Shown: positions 25,785-33,102, counted from the first letter of the stretch. The stretch: 64,000 nucleotides of DNA from UMGS1994 sp944386155 (GCA_963931085.1 OZ006973.1:124001-188000), one strand, 5' to 3'. The notes: generated by a model not told the origin, from the sequence alone. Numbers and translations are program-made.

Positions 25785-26003
25785 TAATAGTTCTTTAATG
25801 TCAATTTCTAAAACATCAGCAATATCAAATAAAACTTCTAATGACATTTTCTTTATTACGTTAGGAGCTTCAATTTGCGTTATATACGAATAGCTTATAC
25901 CTACTTCGTTTGCAAGTTCTTCTTGTGATAGACCTTTTTGCTTTCTATATTTAGCAACTTTTTTTCCTATTTCTTTATATTTCTTATCATATTTTTCACT
26001 CAT
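25782..26003 (-). CDS. Xre/Cro-type repressor
   Basis: 73 residues, essentially one helix-turn-helix domain: KGLSQEELANEVGISYSYIT is the typical recognition pair, followed by SLEVLFDIADVLEIDIKELL. It is divergent from the membrane-protein operon of the island and probably represses both. The intergenic inverted repeat CTTTCA-N7-TGAAAG (26052-26070) overlaps the operon promoter and is the likely operator. Confidence 0.8.
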   Translation of the reverse strand: MSEKYDKKYKEIGKKVAKYRKQKGLSQEELANEVGISYSYITQIEAPNVIKKMSLEVLFDIADVLEIDIKELL

Positions 26004-26051
26004 AACCTTTCACTCCTCGTGAAAATTTTATTATATTTTTTATGTAGTTCA

Positions 26052-26081
26052 CTTTCACAAATAATGAAAGTATGGTATGAT
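26052..26081 (+). promoter_or_regulatory. Island 1 operon promoter with operator
   Basis: TTTCAC 26053-26058, 17-base spacer, TATGAT 26076-26081 with extended -10 TG. The inverted repeat CTTTCA / TGAAAG (26052-26070) covers the -35 box and spacer. The leader after it (to 26123) is very similar to that of island 2 and contains TGTCGAA at 26102-26108. Confidence 0.6.
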
Positions 26082-26123
26082 ATGTTTGAAATGCAATATT
26101 TTGTCGAAAATTGGAGGTGAAAA

Positions 26124-26541
26124 ATGAATTCAATAAAATGTTCGGAGTGTGGGAGTGAATTTGATTCTACATTAAAAGTATGTCCAAATTGTCGGTTATG
26201 ATAATAAAAATAAGAAAATTTTTAGATATATATTGATTGTTATATCAATAATATTCAGTATTCTTTCGATAAAAGCTATATTTAGTGGATTTTCAAATGT
26301 TGAAATGCAAGAATATTGTATAAAATATGGCTCGGAGCAAATTGGAAGAATAGCTTATTATCTCAATAAATTAAGATTTGGCAGTTTAGTAATTTGGATT
26401 GTAGGACTTTGGATTGCAAATTATCTAAAAAACAAAAATATTAAGTCAAGTAAATTGATTAAAATATTATCAATAACTTTATTGATAATTACTCAATTAC
26501 TTCCTTTAGGCTATACAATATTTATAAAATATGGAGGTTAA
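26124..26541 (+). CDS. Zinc-ribbon membrane protein, joined by a +1 frameshift at CGG
   Basis: The first frame begins with GGAGGTG and ATG 26124 and reads a zinc ribbon (CSECGSEF, then CPNC) before CGG and a stop at 26199. Skipping the C of CGG 26193-26195 gives CPNCGYDNKNKKIF and then three membrane helices to the stop at 26541, a normal 138-residue zinc-ribbon membrane protein. The next gene has the same CPHCG arrangement, so a Gly after the last Cys is expected. Either a programmed +1 shift or a mutation. Function unknown. Confidence 0.65.
26193..26196 (+). other. Putative CGG(T) +1 recoding site 2
   Basis: In-frame CGG after codon TGT; the +1 codon is GGT, which gives the Gly expected after CPNC in zinc ribbons. 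Same geometry as the site at 16452. Confidence 0.65.
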
Positions 26542-26544
26542 AAA

Positions 26545-26865
26545 ATGGCAATGATAAAATGTTATAAATGTGGCAAGCAAGTATCAGACAAAGCAAGAAA
26601 TTGTCCACATTGTGGTAATATCATAAATTATGACAAACTTTCTAACAATAACGAGAATTTAGTTGTTGGACTTATAGTTATTGGAATAATAGCATTTATT
26701 ATTTTTTCAATAGGCAATAGTGTAAAAAAAGACGCAGAGTCTAGAAAGCAAAGAGAGTTAAGGGAATTTAATAGTCAGTTACATCAAGACCCTAGCACTT
26801 GGGATAAAGAACAACGAGATAGATATGACTCATTAATAGAATGGGATATGCAAAATGAAAGATAA
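26545..26865 (+). CDS. Zinc-ribbon single-pass membrane protein
   Basis: 106 residues. N-terminal zinc ribbon (CYKCGKQV, CPHCGN), one membrane helix (about 40-57) and a charged C-terminus rich in Arg, Glu and Gln. It starts 3 bases after the previous stop, with the ribosome site GGAGG inside the preceding gene's end. Such ribbon-helix proteins are common in Firmicutes without known function. Confidence 0.65.
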   Translation: MAMIKCYKCGKQVSDKARNCPHCGNIINYDKLSNNNENLVVGLIVIGIIAFIIFSIGNSVKKDAESRKQRELREFNSQLHQDPSTWDKEQRDRYDSLIEWDMQNER

Positions 26866-26910
26866 AAAATTAAAATTTTAAATTTTTGATTTTTAGGGAT
26901 TGGAGGAATT

Positions 26911-27171
26911 ATGGAAGAAAAAGAAGAATATTACACAACAAATAATGTTTCAGGAATTATAAAAATAATATCTATTTTAGAGTTAATAGTAGGTATAATT
27001 ATATGTATTGTATGTAGTCAATATTTAGAAATTTATACAATAGTAGGTATAGTTATTAGCATAATTTCAGCAGTCTTTATATATGCTATCGGCGAATTAA
27101 TTGGAATAATGCATGATATAAGAACAAATACAGAGCATATTAGAGATTATATTGAAAGTGAGAAAAAATAA
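26911..27171 (+). CDS. Small two-helix membrane protein
   Basis: 86 residues: acidic N-terminus, two membrane helices (about 17-36 and 42-66) and a charged tail (DIRTNTEHIRDYIESEKK). TTGGAGGAATT precedes the ATG. Unknown family; part of the island 1 operon, ending one base before the next start region. Confidence 0.55.
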   Translation: MEEKEEYYTTNNVSGIIKIISILELIVGIIICIVCSQYLEIYTIVGIVISIISAVFIYAIGELIGIMHDIRTNTEHIRDYIESEKK

Positions 27172-27172
27172 T

Positions 27173-27757
27173 ATGGAAAAGAAAACTAGAAAGAAATCGC
27201 CATTAGTAGCAACCTTAACTATAGTTATTATTTTATTTGTAATTATTACGGTTATTTTTACTTTATCCACATATTTTATGAATGTTGCAAGAGATAATGA
27301 CAAAAAAAGATATACAGAAGAACAACAGAAACAACAGAAAATTCAAAATCAAAAAGATAATAATGTAATATTGTATAAACTAGATAATAATAAAAATATC
27401 AATCAATATGGCTACATTACAACATCTAATAATAATTCAGCTATCTTATTACAGGGTATAACTTTAAAAGATAATCAAGAGCACGTGGAATCTAGCTTGT
27501 TTGAAAATTTATTAAAATTATATAATACTTTAGTAAATAATGACTTGACAGATAAAGTAAACAAAATAGATATTGCAGATTTAGAAAATATAAAAATTTA
27601 TATAAATTCAGAAAATAAGATAATTCAGCTAGGAAACTTTGAAAATTTATCTACAAAATTTGTATATGCTAAAAATATTATGGAGAAAGAAAGAGGAAAA
27701 TCAGGAACAATATTTGTAAATGATATTGAAAAAGTATTATTCAGAGAAAGTCTATAA
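27173..27757 (+). CDS. Bitopic protein with outer domain (unknown)
   Basis: 194 residues from ATG 27173, coupled to the preceding stop (TAATATG). Basic start, one membrane helix (about 13-36), a coiled Gln/Lys-rich stretch, then an outer alpha/beta domain. No family recognised. The upstream TTG 27152 would add seven residues but would overlap the preceding gene. Confidence 0.55.
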   Translation: MEKKTRKKSPLVATLTIVIILFVIITVIFTLSTYFMNVARDNDKKRYTEEQQKQQKIQNQKDNNVILYKLDNNKNINQYGYITTSNNNSAILLQGITLKDNQEHVESSLFENLLKLYNTLVNNDLTDKVNKIDIADLENIKIYINSENKIIQLGNFENLSTKFVYAKNIMEKERGKSGTIFVNDIEKVLFRESL

Positions 27758-27776
27758 CAAGGAGATGTAAGAATAT

Positions 27777-28340
27777 ATGGAACAGGAAAAGAAAAGAAAT
27801 AATATGAAAATATTTATAATTATTGCAGTTGTTTTGCTAATAGCAATTATTTTTATTTCAATATTAATAAATAATCAATCAAAGTGGAAAGATTTTGAAA
27901 CTTGTAAAACAGATAAGTTTGAAATTAAATACAATAAAAATTGGAATATGACTGATAACTCATCAGAATTTTATGGAAAGAATTTTGTATATGAAAATAA
28001 CAAAATAGAATTCTATTTAATGAAAAAAGCAGAGTTACCAACAACAAGAAATACAGCAACAAAGTTGAAAGATGAAACATTGAAACAATTAAGTGATGAA
28101 AATATGGAAAAATTAAGTCAAAATAGTTTAGTTAAGTATGAAGTAAGCAAATTAGATACACAAAATGTCAAAGTAAGTGGTTTGAATGGTTATAAAATAG
28201 AGTTTGAAATTAGTGGAATTGGTGGATTAAGTGGAGCATTTCTATACATTGAAGATGATAATTATATGTATTGTATGTCTTTAGAGGGAGAAGATTTAGA
28301 AACATTTAATAAAATGATAGAAAGTATAAAAATAAAGTAG
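27777..28340 (+). CDS. Membrane-anchored PsbP/DUF1795-like protein
   Basis: 187 residues: one membrane helix (about 10-30), then an outer domain reading like a PsbP-type beta fold (DKFEIKYNKNWNMT at its start, GLNGYKIEFEISGIGG in the middle, a final helix ETFNKMIESIKIK). AAGGAGATG precedes the ATG. A protein of similar plan lies at 51428 and a looser one at 31187. Role unknown. Confidence 0.5.
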   Translation: MEQEKKRNNMKIFIIIAVVLLIAIIFISILINNQSKWKDFETCKTDKFEIKYNKNWNMTDNSSEFYGKNFVYENNKIEFYLMKKAELPTTRNTATKLKDETLKQLSDENMEKLSQNSLVKYEVSKLDTQNVKVSGLNGYKIEFEISGIGGLSGAFLYIEDDNYMYCMSLEGEDLETFNKMIESIKIK

Positions 28341-28350
28341 GTGTAAAAAT

Positions 28351-29625
28351 ATGTGGATATTGATTATATCAATTATTTCATTTGCTATAATAATGTTTAT
28401 AGTGAACTTAATTGATAAAAACAAGGAAAAGTTAATTGAAAAATTTAAAATAGAAACAAAGGAAGTTATGAAATGTCCTCACTGTTTTAGAGAATATGAG
28501 GATTTAAAATTAAAGGAATGTAAATATTGTTATGTTCCTTTAGATAAAAGTGTAAAATATTCTTTACCAAAGAATTTAAAGAAAAAAATTATTTACATTA
28601 TGTTAGGTATTATAGCAGTAATAATAATTGGAATTGGTACATATTTTGGAATAACTAGTTACATAAAAGAGCAACAAAGGATAGAAAAATATAATAATGA
28701 TTTATCAATTTGCTACGAAGTAATAAAAAATGATTCGGATTTTGCAAAATTCACTTCTGTAATAGCAGAACATACAGAAGAAACAGATTTTTCATCAGAT
28801 GCATATAAGATGTTATATAAAGCAATAGATGAAAGAATTGAAAATATTAAAAATGGAAATGATGATGAAAAACTAATTAGTATGATAAAAGACATAAAAA
28901 GTAAAAATTCAAGTAATCAAACTATTGCTAATAAATATTTAAAAGCAAATGGATATTCAAACATAAATAAAGCTAATAAATACATACAAGAGCAAAAATA
29001 TATAGAAGCCTATGAGTTGTTAAGAACAGTAATTACAGATAATAAAGATATTAATAAAGAAATTACAGATTTGGCAACAAATAAGCAAAATGAAATTAAG
29101 GAACAAACGTTGCAACAAGTAATTGCTAAAGCACAAGAACAAATAAATAACAAAGACTATTCATCAGCACAATCTACATTATCAAATTATAAAGATTTAG
29201 GAAATCAAACAATCGTTGATATGTACAACAATGCAACAAATGAAGTGAATAGAATTGAAGCAGAAAGAAAAGCACAGGAAGAACTTGAAAGAAGAAAACA
29301 ACAAGAAGAAGAACAAAAAAGGCAACAAGCAGAATTAGAAGCTAAAAAAGATAAAATAATAGTTGATACTAATGGAAAAAGAATATATAAAGTATGTATG
29401 TATAGTAATACATTTAGTATAAGTGGAACTTTCAAAGGTCAAGGACATTTTAGTATAACTCTATTAGATGATAATCAAGATTTTTATGATTTATTGGCAA
29501 ACGAAATTGGAGATTATGTAGTTGACAAAAGTGTAAAAGTTACTAAAGGAGATTACTATTATCTCCAAATTGAATGTACTAGAGGAAGTTGGGATTTAAG
29601 TTGGAGTGGAACATACGGAGATTAG
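28351..29625 (+). CDS. Zinc-ribbon, double-helix, coiled-coil membrane protein
   Basis: 424 residues. One N-terminal membrane helix (about 2-20), a cytoplasmic zinc ribbon (CPHCFREY, CKYC), a second helix (about 77-100), an outer helical region with TPR-like segments (YIEAYELLRTVI, DYSSAQSTLSNY), a Gln/Glu-rich coiled coil and a C-terminal beta domain of about 85 residues. Last gene of the island 1 operon. Its zinc ribbon and topology suggest a sensor or scaffold; the function is unknown. Confidence 0.55.
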   Translation: MWILIISIISFAIIMFIVNLIDKNKEKLIEKFKIETKEVMKCPHCFREYEDLKLKECKYCYVPLDKSVKYSLPKNLKKKIIYIMLGIIAVIIIGIGTYFGITSYIKEQQRIEKYNNDLSICYEVIKNDSDFAKFTSVIAEHTEETDFSSDAYKMLYKAIDERIENIKNGNDDEKLISMIKDIKSKNSSNQTIANKYLKANGYSNINKANKYIQEQKYIEAYELLRTVITDNKDINKEITDLATNKQNEIKEQTLQQVIAKAQEQINNKDYSSAQSTLSNYKDLGNQTIVDMYNNATNEVNRIEAERKAQEELERRKQQEEEQKRQQAELEAKKDKIIVDTNGKRIYKVCMYSNTFSISGTFKGQGHFSITLLDDNQDFYDLLANEIGDYVVDKSVKVTKGDYYYLQIECTRGSWDLSWSGTYGD

Positions 29626-29686
29626 AGGGTATTTCCCTTTTTTCTTTTGCTTTCATTGTTTTTAGCAAAATACCATAATCAAAAAT

Positions 29687-29882
29687 GCAGTAATACCAAC
29701 GTTTTTTGACTGTAAAATTAATCATAAAATTGGATTTTTATTGTTTATGATTCTTCACATTTCTTTTAATAACACGTTACTGTGGTTACAACGATTGAAA
29801 TACAGACATTTAAAAAGTGAGGTAGTATAATTTAATGTCTTAAAAATAAAAATCGTTCTATAAGGCTCGTATAGAACAAAAA
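29687..29882 (+). repeat. Conserved non-coding module, island 1 copy
   Basis: Two conserved blocks (29687-29744 and 29763-29833) and a hairpin GTTCTAT / ATAGAAC with loop containing AGGCTCGT (29854-29876) recur in island 2 at 31875-32171. The stretch from 29626 to 30284 contains no gene. Conservation without a reading frame suggests a functional site, such as recombinase binding, an origin or an RNA. Confidence 0.6.
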
Positions 29883-30232
29883 ATTATTTAAAAGGCTCTA
29901 TTTTCGATTTTGAGGTTTAGAGGTATAATTTGTTGAATTTGATATTTTAGCAATTTTGAAACGTGGTTTTGTGATTTTGGGAAGTATCATAAAACGTCTT
30001 GATGAATTTTTGATGTTATGATTAAAAGTAGGATTCTATTTTCAAATAATATAAAAAATTAATAGAAGTTTAAAATTGTTAAATTAAAAAACTGTTAAGT
30101 TTATGAATATTAATGTGTTAAGTTTGTGTTAAGTTCATTTTAAGAGGTAGTCAAAAAACTTAAATAAACTTGAAAGGGAAAATCCCCTATTATTAGGTAT
30201 TGTAAGGTAATGAATAATTTTGAGTAAAAATA

Positions 30233-30258
30233 AAAAACGTTGAAAAATCAACGTTTTT
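30233..30258 (+). terminator. Terminator hairpin in repeat copy A
   Basis: 11-bp stem AAAAACGTTGA / TCAACGTTTTT with AAAA loop, just before the att core and the family-A gene of island 2. Confidence 0.7.
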
Positions 30259-30267
30259 GTTCATATA

Positions 30268-30279
30268 TTGGAGGCAACA
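30268..30279 (+). repeat. att-like copy of tRNA-Cys 3' end, middle
   Basis: TTGGAGGCAACA; one base differs from the tRNA-Cys end. Its GGAGG doubles as the ribosome site of the next gene. Confidence 0.6.
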
Positions 30280-30284
30280 TTATT

Positions 30285-30497
30285 GTGCGATTTGATGATT
30301 TACTCGATGCTACAATGGAAATAAATAGTGTACATATTAATTTTAATATAAAAAATGGAATGTTACATATTGAAGATAGTACAAATGATAATGAAATAAG
30401 ATTAAGCATTACATCAGCATACAAAATAGAAGCAAATGAAGAATGGTTAAAAATATATCTGGATAATGAAATTGAATTGACTATAACTAAAAAATAA
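30285..30497 (+). CDS. Family-A small protein 3 (island 2)
   Basis: 70 residues from GTG 30285, ten bases after the GGAGG supplied by the att copy. Mostly short beta strands, with the closing pattern EEWLKIYLDNEIELTI that parallels the two island 1 proteins. No membrane segment. It lies directly after a terminator hairpin, so its promoter is not obvious; joining of att ends after excision could place it behind another sequence. Function unknown. Confidence 0.55.
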   Translation: MRFDDLLDATMEINSVHINFNIKNGMLHIEDSTNDNEIRLSITSAYKIEANEEWLKIYLDNEIELTITKK

Positions 30498-30503
30498 AGA
30501 AAA

Positions 30504-30540
30504 ATGGTGTATAAGAAAAAATAACTTATGCACCATCTTT
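30504..30540. terminator. Bidirectional terminator in island 2
   Basis: 12-bp stem with one G-U pair (30504-30515 with 30525-30536) between convergent genes. Confidence 0.75.
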
Positions 30541-30541
30541 A

Positions 30542-30721
30542 TTATTCTTCAAGATTGTTCAATCCATACTCTATAATTTGATTTATTACAGAGTTGAAGC
30601 TAATTTCGTTCTTTTCAGCTAATTCAGAAAATTTATCAAAGGTTGCTCCACTCATTCTAATTGTTCGAGTTACTGTTTCACTAGATTTTTGTTCTTTCTT
30701 TATCTTTAATTTTTCCATCAT
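30542..30721 (-). CDS. Ribbon-helix-helix repressor of island 2
   Basis: 59 residues, short enough to be missed by length filters. A basic start, then a strand (SSETVTRTIRMSGATFDKF) and two helices with SFNSVINQIIEYGL, the CopG/MetJ-like pattern. GGGAGG stands five bases before the first of two ATGs (30721, 30718). It occupies the place of the Xre gene in island 1. Two direct repeats GTACACAAAA (30750-30759, 30775-30784) upstream are plausible operators, since such proteins often bind direct repeats. Confidence 0.75.
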   Translation of the reverse strand: MMEKLKIKKEQKSSETVTRTIRMSGATFDKFSELAEKNEISFNSVINQIIEYGLNNLEE

Positions 30722-30749
30722 ATCAGCCTCCCATCATATTTTCCACATT

Positions 30750-30814
30750 GTACACAAAAATAATTCATAAATAAGTACACAAAATGTGACAAACAATGAA
30801 ATTTATGCTATGAT
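30750..30814 (+). promoter_or_regulatory. Island 2 operon promoter and operator repeats
   Basis: GTGACA 30786-30791, 17-base spacer, TATGAT 30809-30814 with extended -10 TG. The two direct repeats GTACACAAAA lie upstream. The leader that follows is very like that of island 1, with TGTCGAA at 30834-30840. Confidence 0.65.
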
Positions 30815-30855
30815 ATTGTTGAAAGTAAAATTTTGTCGAATAAGGGGGTGTAAAT

Positions 30856-31149
30856 ATGATAATAATGTTTTTAACGCTCTTATTAATCTTTGCCATACAA
30901 GGCTGTACATTTGGAGTTGCCACGTACTATATAGGAAAGTCAAGAGGACACCAAAATTGCTTTTGGTGGGGATTTTTTCTAGGTTTAATAGGATTGATAG
31001 TTGTATTATGTTTGAATGATAATGCATCATCAAGTAGTAATTCAGATAATGTTGAAGCACTAGATAAATTGCAGAAACTAAGGGAAAGTGGAACTATTTC
31101 AGATAAAGAATTTGAAGAATCAAAAAAGAAAATTTTAAGTAAATTATAA
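30856..31149 (+). CDS. SHOCT-domain small membrane protein
   Basis: 97 residues: two hydrophobic helices (about 1-20 and 33-54) separated by GKSRGHQNCFWWG, then a C-terminal SHOCT domain (LDKLQKLRESGTISDKEFEE). SHOCT modules are short helical hairpins found on many bacterial envelope proteins, probably for oligomerisation. GGGGGTG precedes the ATG. Confidence 0.75.
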   Translation: MIIMFLTLLLIFAIQGCTFGVATYYIGKSRGHQNCFWWGFFLGLIGLIVVLCLNDNASSSSNSDNVEALDKLQKLRESGTISDKEFEESKKKILSKL

Positions 31150-31186
31150 AATAAAAGAATATTTTATATAGAAATGGAGTAAATGT

Positions 31187-31804
31187 ATGAAAAACAAAAA
31201 AATATTAATAATTATAATTTGTATCATATTAGTAGCAATTTTAGCAGTTACAATATTTTTAAATATTAATAAAATTACTGACAATACTACTAATAATGTT
31301 AAAAATATAACTACTATAAGTGAAGAAGAATTGAAAAATCAAGAAATAGAAGAAAAAGAAAAACAATACAAAGAAAATAGTAATTATCAATGCTTTAATG
31401 ATGAAACTTTTAAAATAAGATTTTATTATGATACTACAAAATTAAAATATGGTAGTTTGATAGCACAAGCAGGTAAATTGGCACTACAAGAAATTAATTC
31501 AAGTAATATGTTTCTATATTCTACTAATGAAATGGAAAGTAATTATGACAAAAATGAATTTATACAAAAATATATCCAGAATCAAGTGGCAAGTGGAGTT
31601 ACAATAGTGGATAACAAAGACATTACCATTTCTAAAATAACACCAATACAAGCTAGATATGTTGAATGTCAAACTGGAAATGTAACAATGAAAACTTATG
31701 TTATATTTAAAGAAAATGGTGTATGTAATTTAACGATAGGAGTAACAACAGGTACAGAATCATCAGCAATAAATGAAATATTAGATACTATAATTAGTGA
31801 GTAA
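31187..31804 (+). CDS. Membrane-anchored outer-domain protein (unknown)
   Basis: 205 residues: one N-terminal membrane helix (about 5-27), a Glu/Lys-rich linker and an outer domain with FKIRFYYDTTKLKYG and a final helix SSAINEILDTIIS. The plan resembles the PsbP-like protein at 27777 in island 1, so the two may be functional counterparts. Followed by a terminator. Confidence 0.5.
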   Translation: MKNKKILIIIICIILVAILAVTIFLNINKITDNTTNNVKNITTISEEELKNQEIEEKEKQYKENSNYQCFNDETFKIRFYYDTTKLKYGSLIAQAGKLALQEINSSNMFLYSTNEMESNYDKNEFIQKYIQNQVASGVTIVDNKDITISKITPIQARYVECQTGNVTMKTYVIFKENGVCNLTIGVTTGTESSAINEILDTIISE

Positions 31805-31812
31805 TAGAAAAT

Positions 31813-31836
31813 GAGGGAATACCCTCTTTTTCTTTT
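31813..31836 (+). terminator. Terminator after the island 2 operon
   Basis: GAGGG-AATA-CCCTC followed by a T-rich run. Confidence 0.75.
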
Positions 31837-31874
31837 GTCTCCATTTTTTTATCCAAATATCACTTTCACAAATA

Positions 31875-32171
31875 CAGTAATACCAACGTTTTTTGCCTGT
31901 GAAATTAATTATAAAATTTGATTTTTATTGTAAAGTTTTGTTTATATAAAGTTTCGCGTGAAACTTTTATATTGCTTGTAAATATATCAAAATGGCATAC
32001 TACAAGAGATATTAAGAAACGTATGTTTACGTATAGCTCTCAATATTATCTTTAATATCACATTACTGTAGTTACAACGATTAAAATACAGACATTTAAA
32101 ATATGAGGTAGTATAATTTGTTATCTTGAAAAATAGAAATCGTTCTGTGAGGCTCGTGGAGAACAAAAAAA
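31875..32171 (+). repeat. Conserved non-coding module, island 2 copy
   Basis: Blocks matching island 1 lie at about 31875-31931 and 32050-32120, followed by the AGGCTCGT hairpin region (32130-32171). About 110 bases between the blocks are specific to this copy and include the palindrome at 31948. No reading frame. Confidence 0.55.
31948..31967 (+). repeat. parS-like palindrome
   Basis: AAAGTTTCGCGTGAAACTTT. The core GTTTCGCGTGAAAC differs from the ParB-binding core GTTTCACGTGAAAC by one base. It could be a degenerate parS or simply a hairpin. Confidence 0.35.
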
Positions 32172-32200
32172 TCCCACATATCACAACTTTGTGAAATGTG
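32166..32200 (-). terminator. Terminator of the minus-strand island 2 gene
   Basis: 12-base arms with one mismatch (32175-32186 with 32189-32200), followed on the minus strand by a T run. Confidence 0.65.
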
Positions 32201-32207
32201 AGAAATA

Positions 32208-32495
32208 TTAAATTTCAATTATTTCAAATTTATATTTATATTTATACTTTCCCTCATCATTAAATAAAAATATATTATCTTTTGTTTCTTCATAAATTTT
32301 TTGTATCATCTTTTCAGCCCAACATTTTCTTTTATATTTTTTAGCATACTTTTTTTCGGATATTGTTGAGATATCTTTTTCAAAATGTGATTGAAAAACA
32401 TCAGTAATAAATAATTCTTCAAAATATCCATAATATTGGTATTCTTCATTTACTAACATATAACATTTTATATAAAAATATTTTTCTTCTTCCAT
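32208..32495 (-). CDS. 95-residue unknown protein
   Basis: Starts at ATG 32495 with AGAGGA upstream. Soluble, rich in Lys, Glu and Tyr, with no signal peptide; reads as beta strands at the start (KYFYIKCYMLVNEEYQYYGY) and end and a helix in the middle. Unique to island 2 and inserted between its two conserved non-coding blocks. It has its own terminator. No family recognised. Confidence 0.55.
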   Translation of the reverse strand: MEEEKYFYIKCYMLVNEEYQYYGYFEELFITDVFQSHFEKDISTISEKKYAKKYKRKCWAEKMIQKIYEETKDNIFLFNDEGKYKYKYKFEIIEI

Positions 32496-32570
32496 AATTT
32501 TAAATCCTCTACATTATAGTAGCATAATAAAATTGTTTTTTCAATAATTATATCAAGAAGCCTCTATATT

Positions 32571-32945
32571 CGATTTTGAGGTTTAGAGGTATAATTTGTT
32601 GAATTTGATATTTTAGCAATTTTGGAACGTGGTTTTGTGATTTTGGGAAGTATCATAAAACGTCTTGATGAATTTTTGATGTTATGATTAAAAGTAGGAT
32701 TCTATTTTCAAATAATATAAAACATTAATAGAAGTTTAAAATTGTTAAATTAAAAAAGTGTTAAGTTTATGAATATTAATGTGTTAAGTCTGTGTTAAGT
32801 TCATTTTAAGAGGTAGTCAAAAAACTTAAATAAACTTGAAAGGGAAAATCCCCTATTATTAGGTATTGTAAGGTAATGAATAATTTTGAGTAAAAATAAA
32901 AAACGTTGAAAAATCAACGTTTTTGTTCAAAAATTGGAGGCGACA
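32571..32945 (+). repeat. 375-bp direct repeat, copy B
   Basis: Copy adjoining the true tRNA-Cys; see copy A at 29905. The last 12 bases are the tRNA 3' end. Confidence 0.9.
32899..32924 (-). terminator. Terminator of the tRNA-Gly/tRNA-Cys transcript
   Basis: 11-bp stem AAAAACGTTGA / TCAACGTTTTT just beyond the 3' end of tRNA-Cys on the minus strand. Confidence 0.8.
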
Positions 32946-33008
32946 CCCGGATTCGAACCGGGGATCAGAGTTTTGCAGACTCGTGCCTTACCACTTGGCT
33001 ATATCGCC
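32935..33008 (-). tRNA. tRNA-Cys (GCA)
   Basis: 74-nt cloverleaf with encoded CCA, anticodon GCA and the U73 discriminator typical of tRNA-Cys. Its 3' end is the apparent attachment site of the two islands to its left. Confidence 0.95.
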
Positions 33009-33026
33009 ATAAAAATAAGCAAAAAT

Positions 33027-33102
33027 TGGAGCGGGAAACGGGGCTCAAACCCGCGACCTTCGCGTTGGCAACGCGACGCTCTATCAACTGAGCTATTCCC
33101 GC
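33027..33102 (-). tRNA. tRNA-Gly (GCC)
   Basis: 76-nt cloverleaf with encoded CCA and anticodon GCC, reading GGC and GGT. It lies 18 bases upstream of tRNA-Cys in the same transcript. Confidence 0.95.

Larger units (their letters stand above)
25197..30267 (+). mobile_element. tRNA-Cys-nested island 1
   Basis: Bounded on the left by a 12-base copy of the tRNA-Cys 3' end (TTGGAGGCGACA, 25197-25208) and on the right by TTGGAGGCAACA (30268-30279), which follows a 375-bp block that also flanks the real tRNA-Cys gene. Contents: two family-A genes, a Xre repressor, a leader shared with island 2, six small membrane or zinc-ribbon genes and a conserved non-coding right end. No integrase, transposase or relaxase is visible, so it may be a satellite mobilised in trans or a decayed element. 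Confidence 0.65.
29905..30279 (+). repeat. 375-bp direct repeat, copy A
   Basis: Matches copy B (32571-32945) with no length difference and about seven substitutions by my count, near 98% identity. It includes several TTAAGT-type short repeats, a small GGG/CCC hairpin, a terminator and the att core. Confidence 0.9.
30268..32933 (+). mobile_element. tRNA-Cys-nested island 2
   Basis: Lies between the degenerate att copy at 30268 and the tRNA-Cys 3' end at 32934. It repeats the plan of island 1 on a smaller scale: family-A gene at the att site, divergent small repressor (ribbon-helix-helix instead of Xre), conserved promoter and leader, two membrane proteins, non-coding right end, plus one minus-strand gene. 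As the copy next to the tRNA it is probably the later insertion. No recombinase gene is visible. Confidence 0.6.

Noticed and set aside
25197..32933. Prophage or integrative conjugative element
   Set aside because: No phage structural genes, replication genes, relaxase or integrase are present in this stretch.
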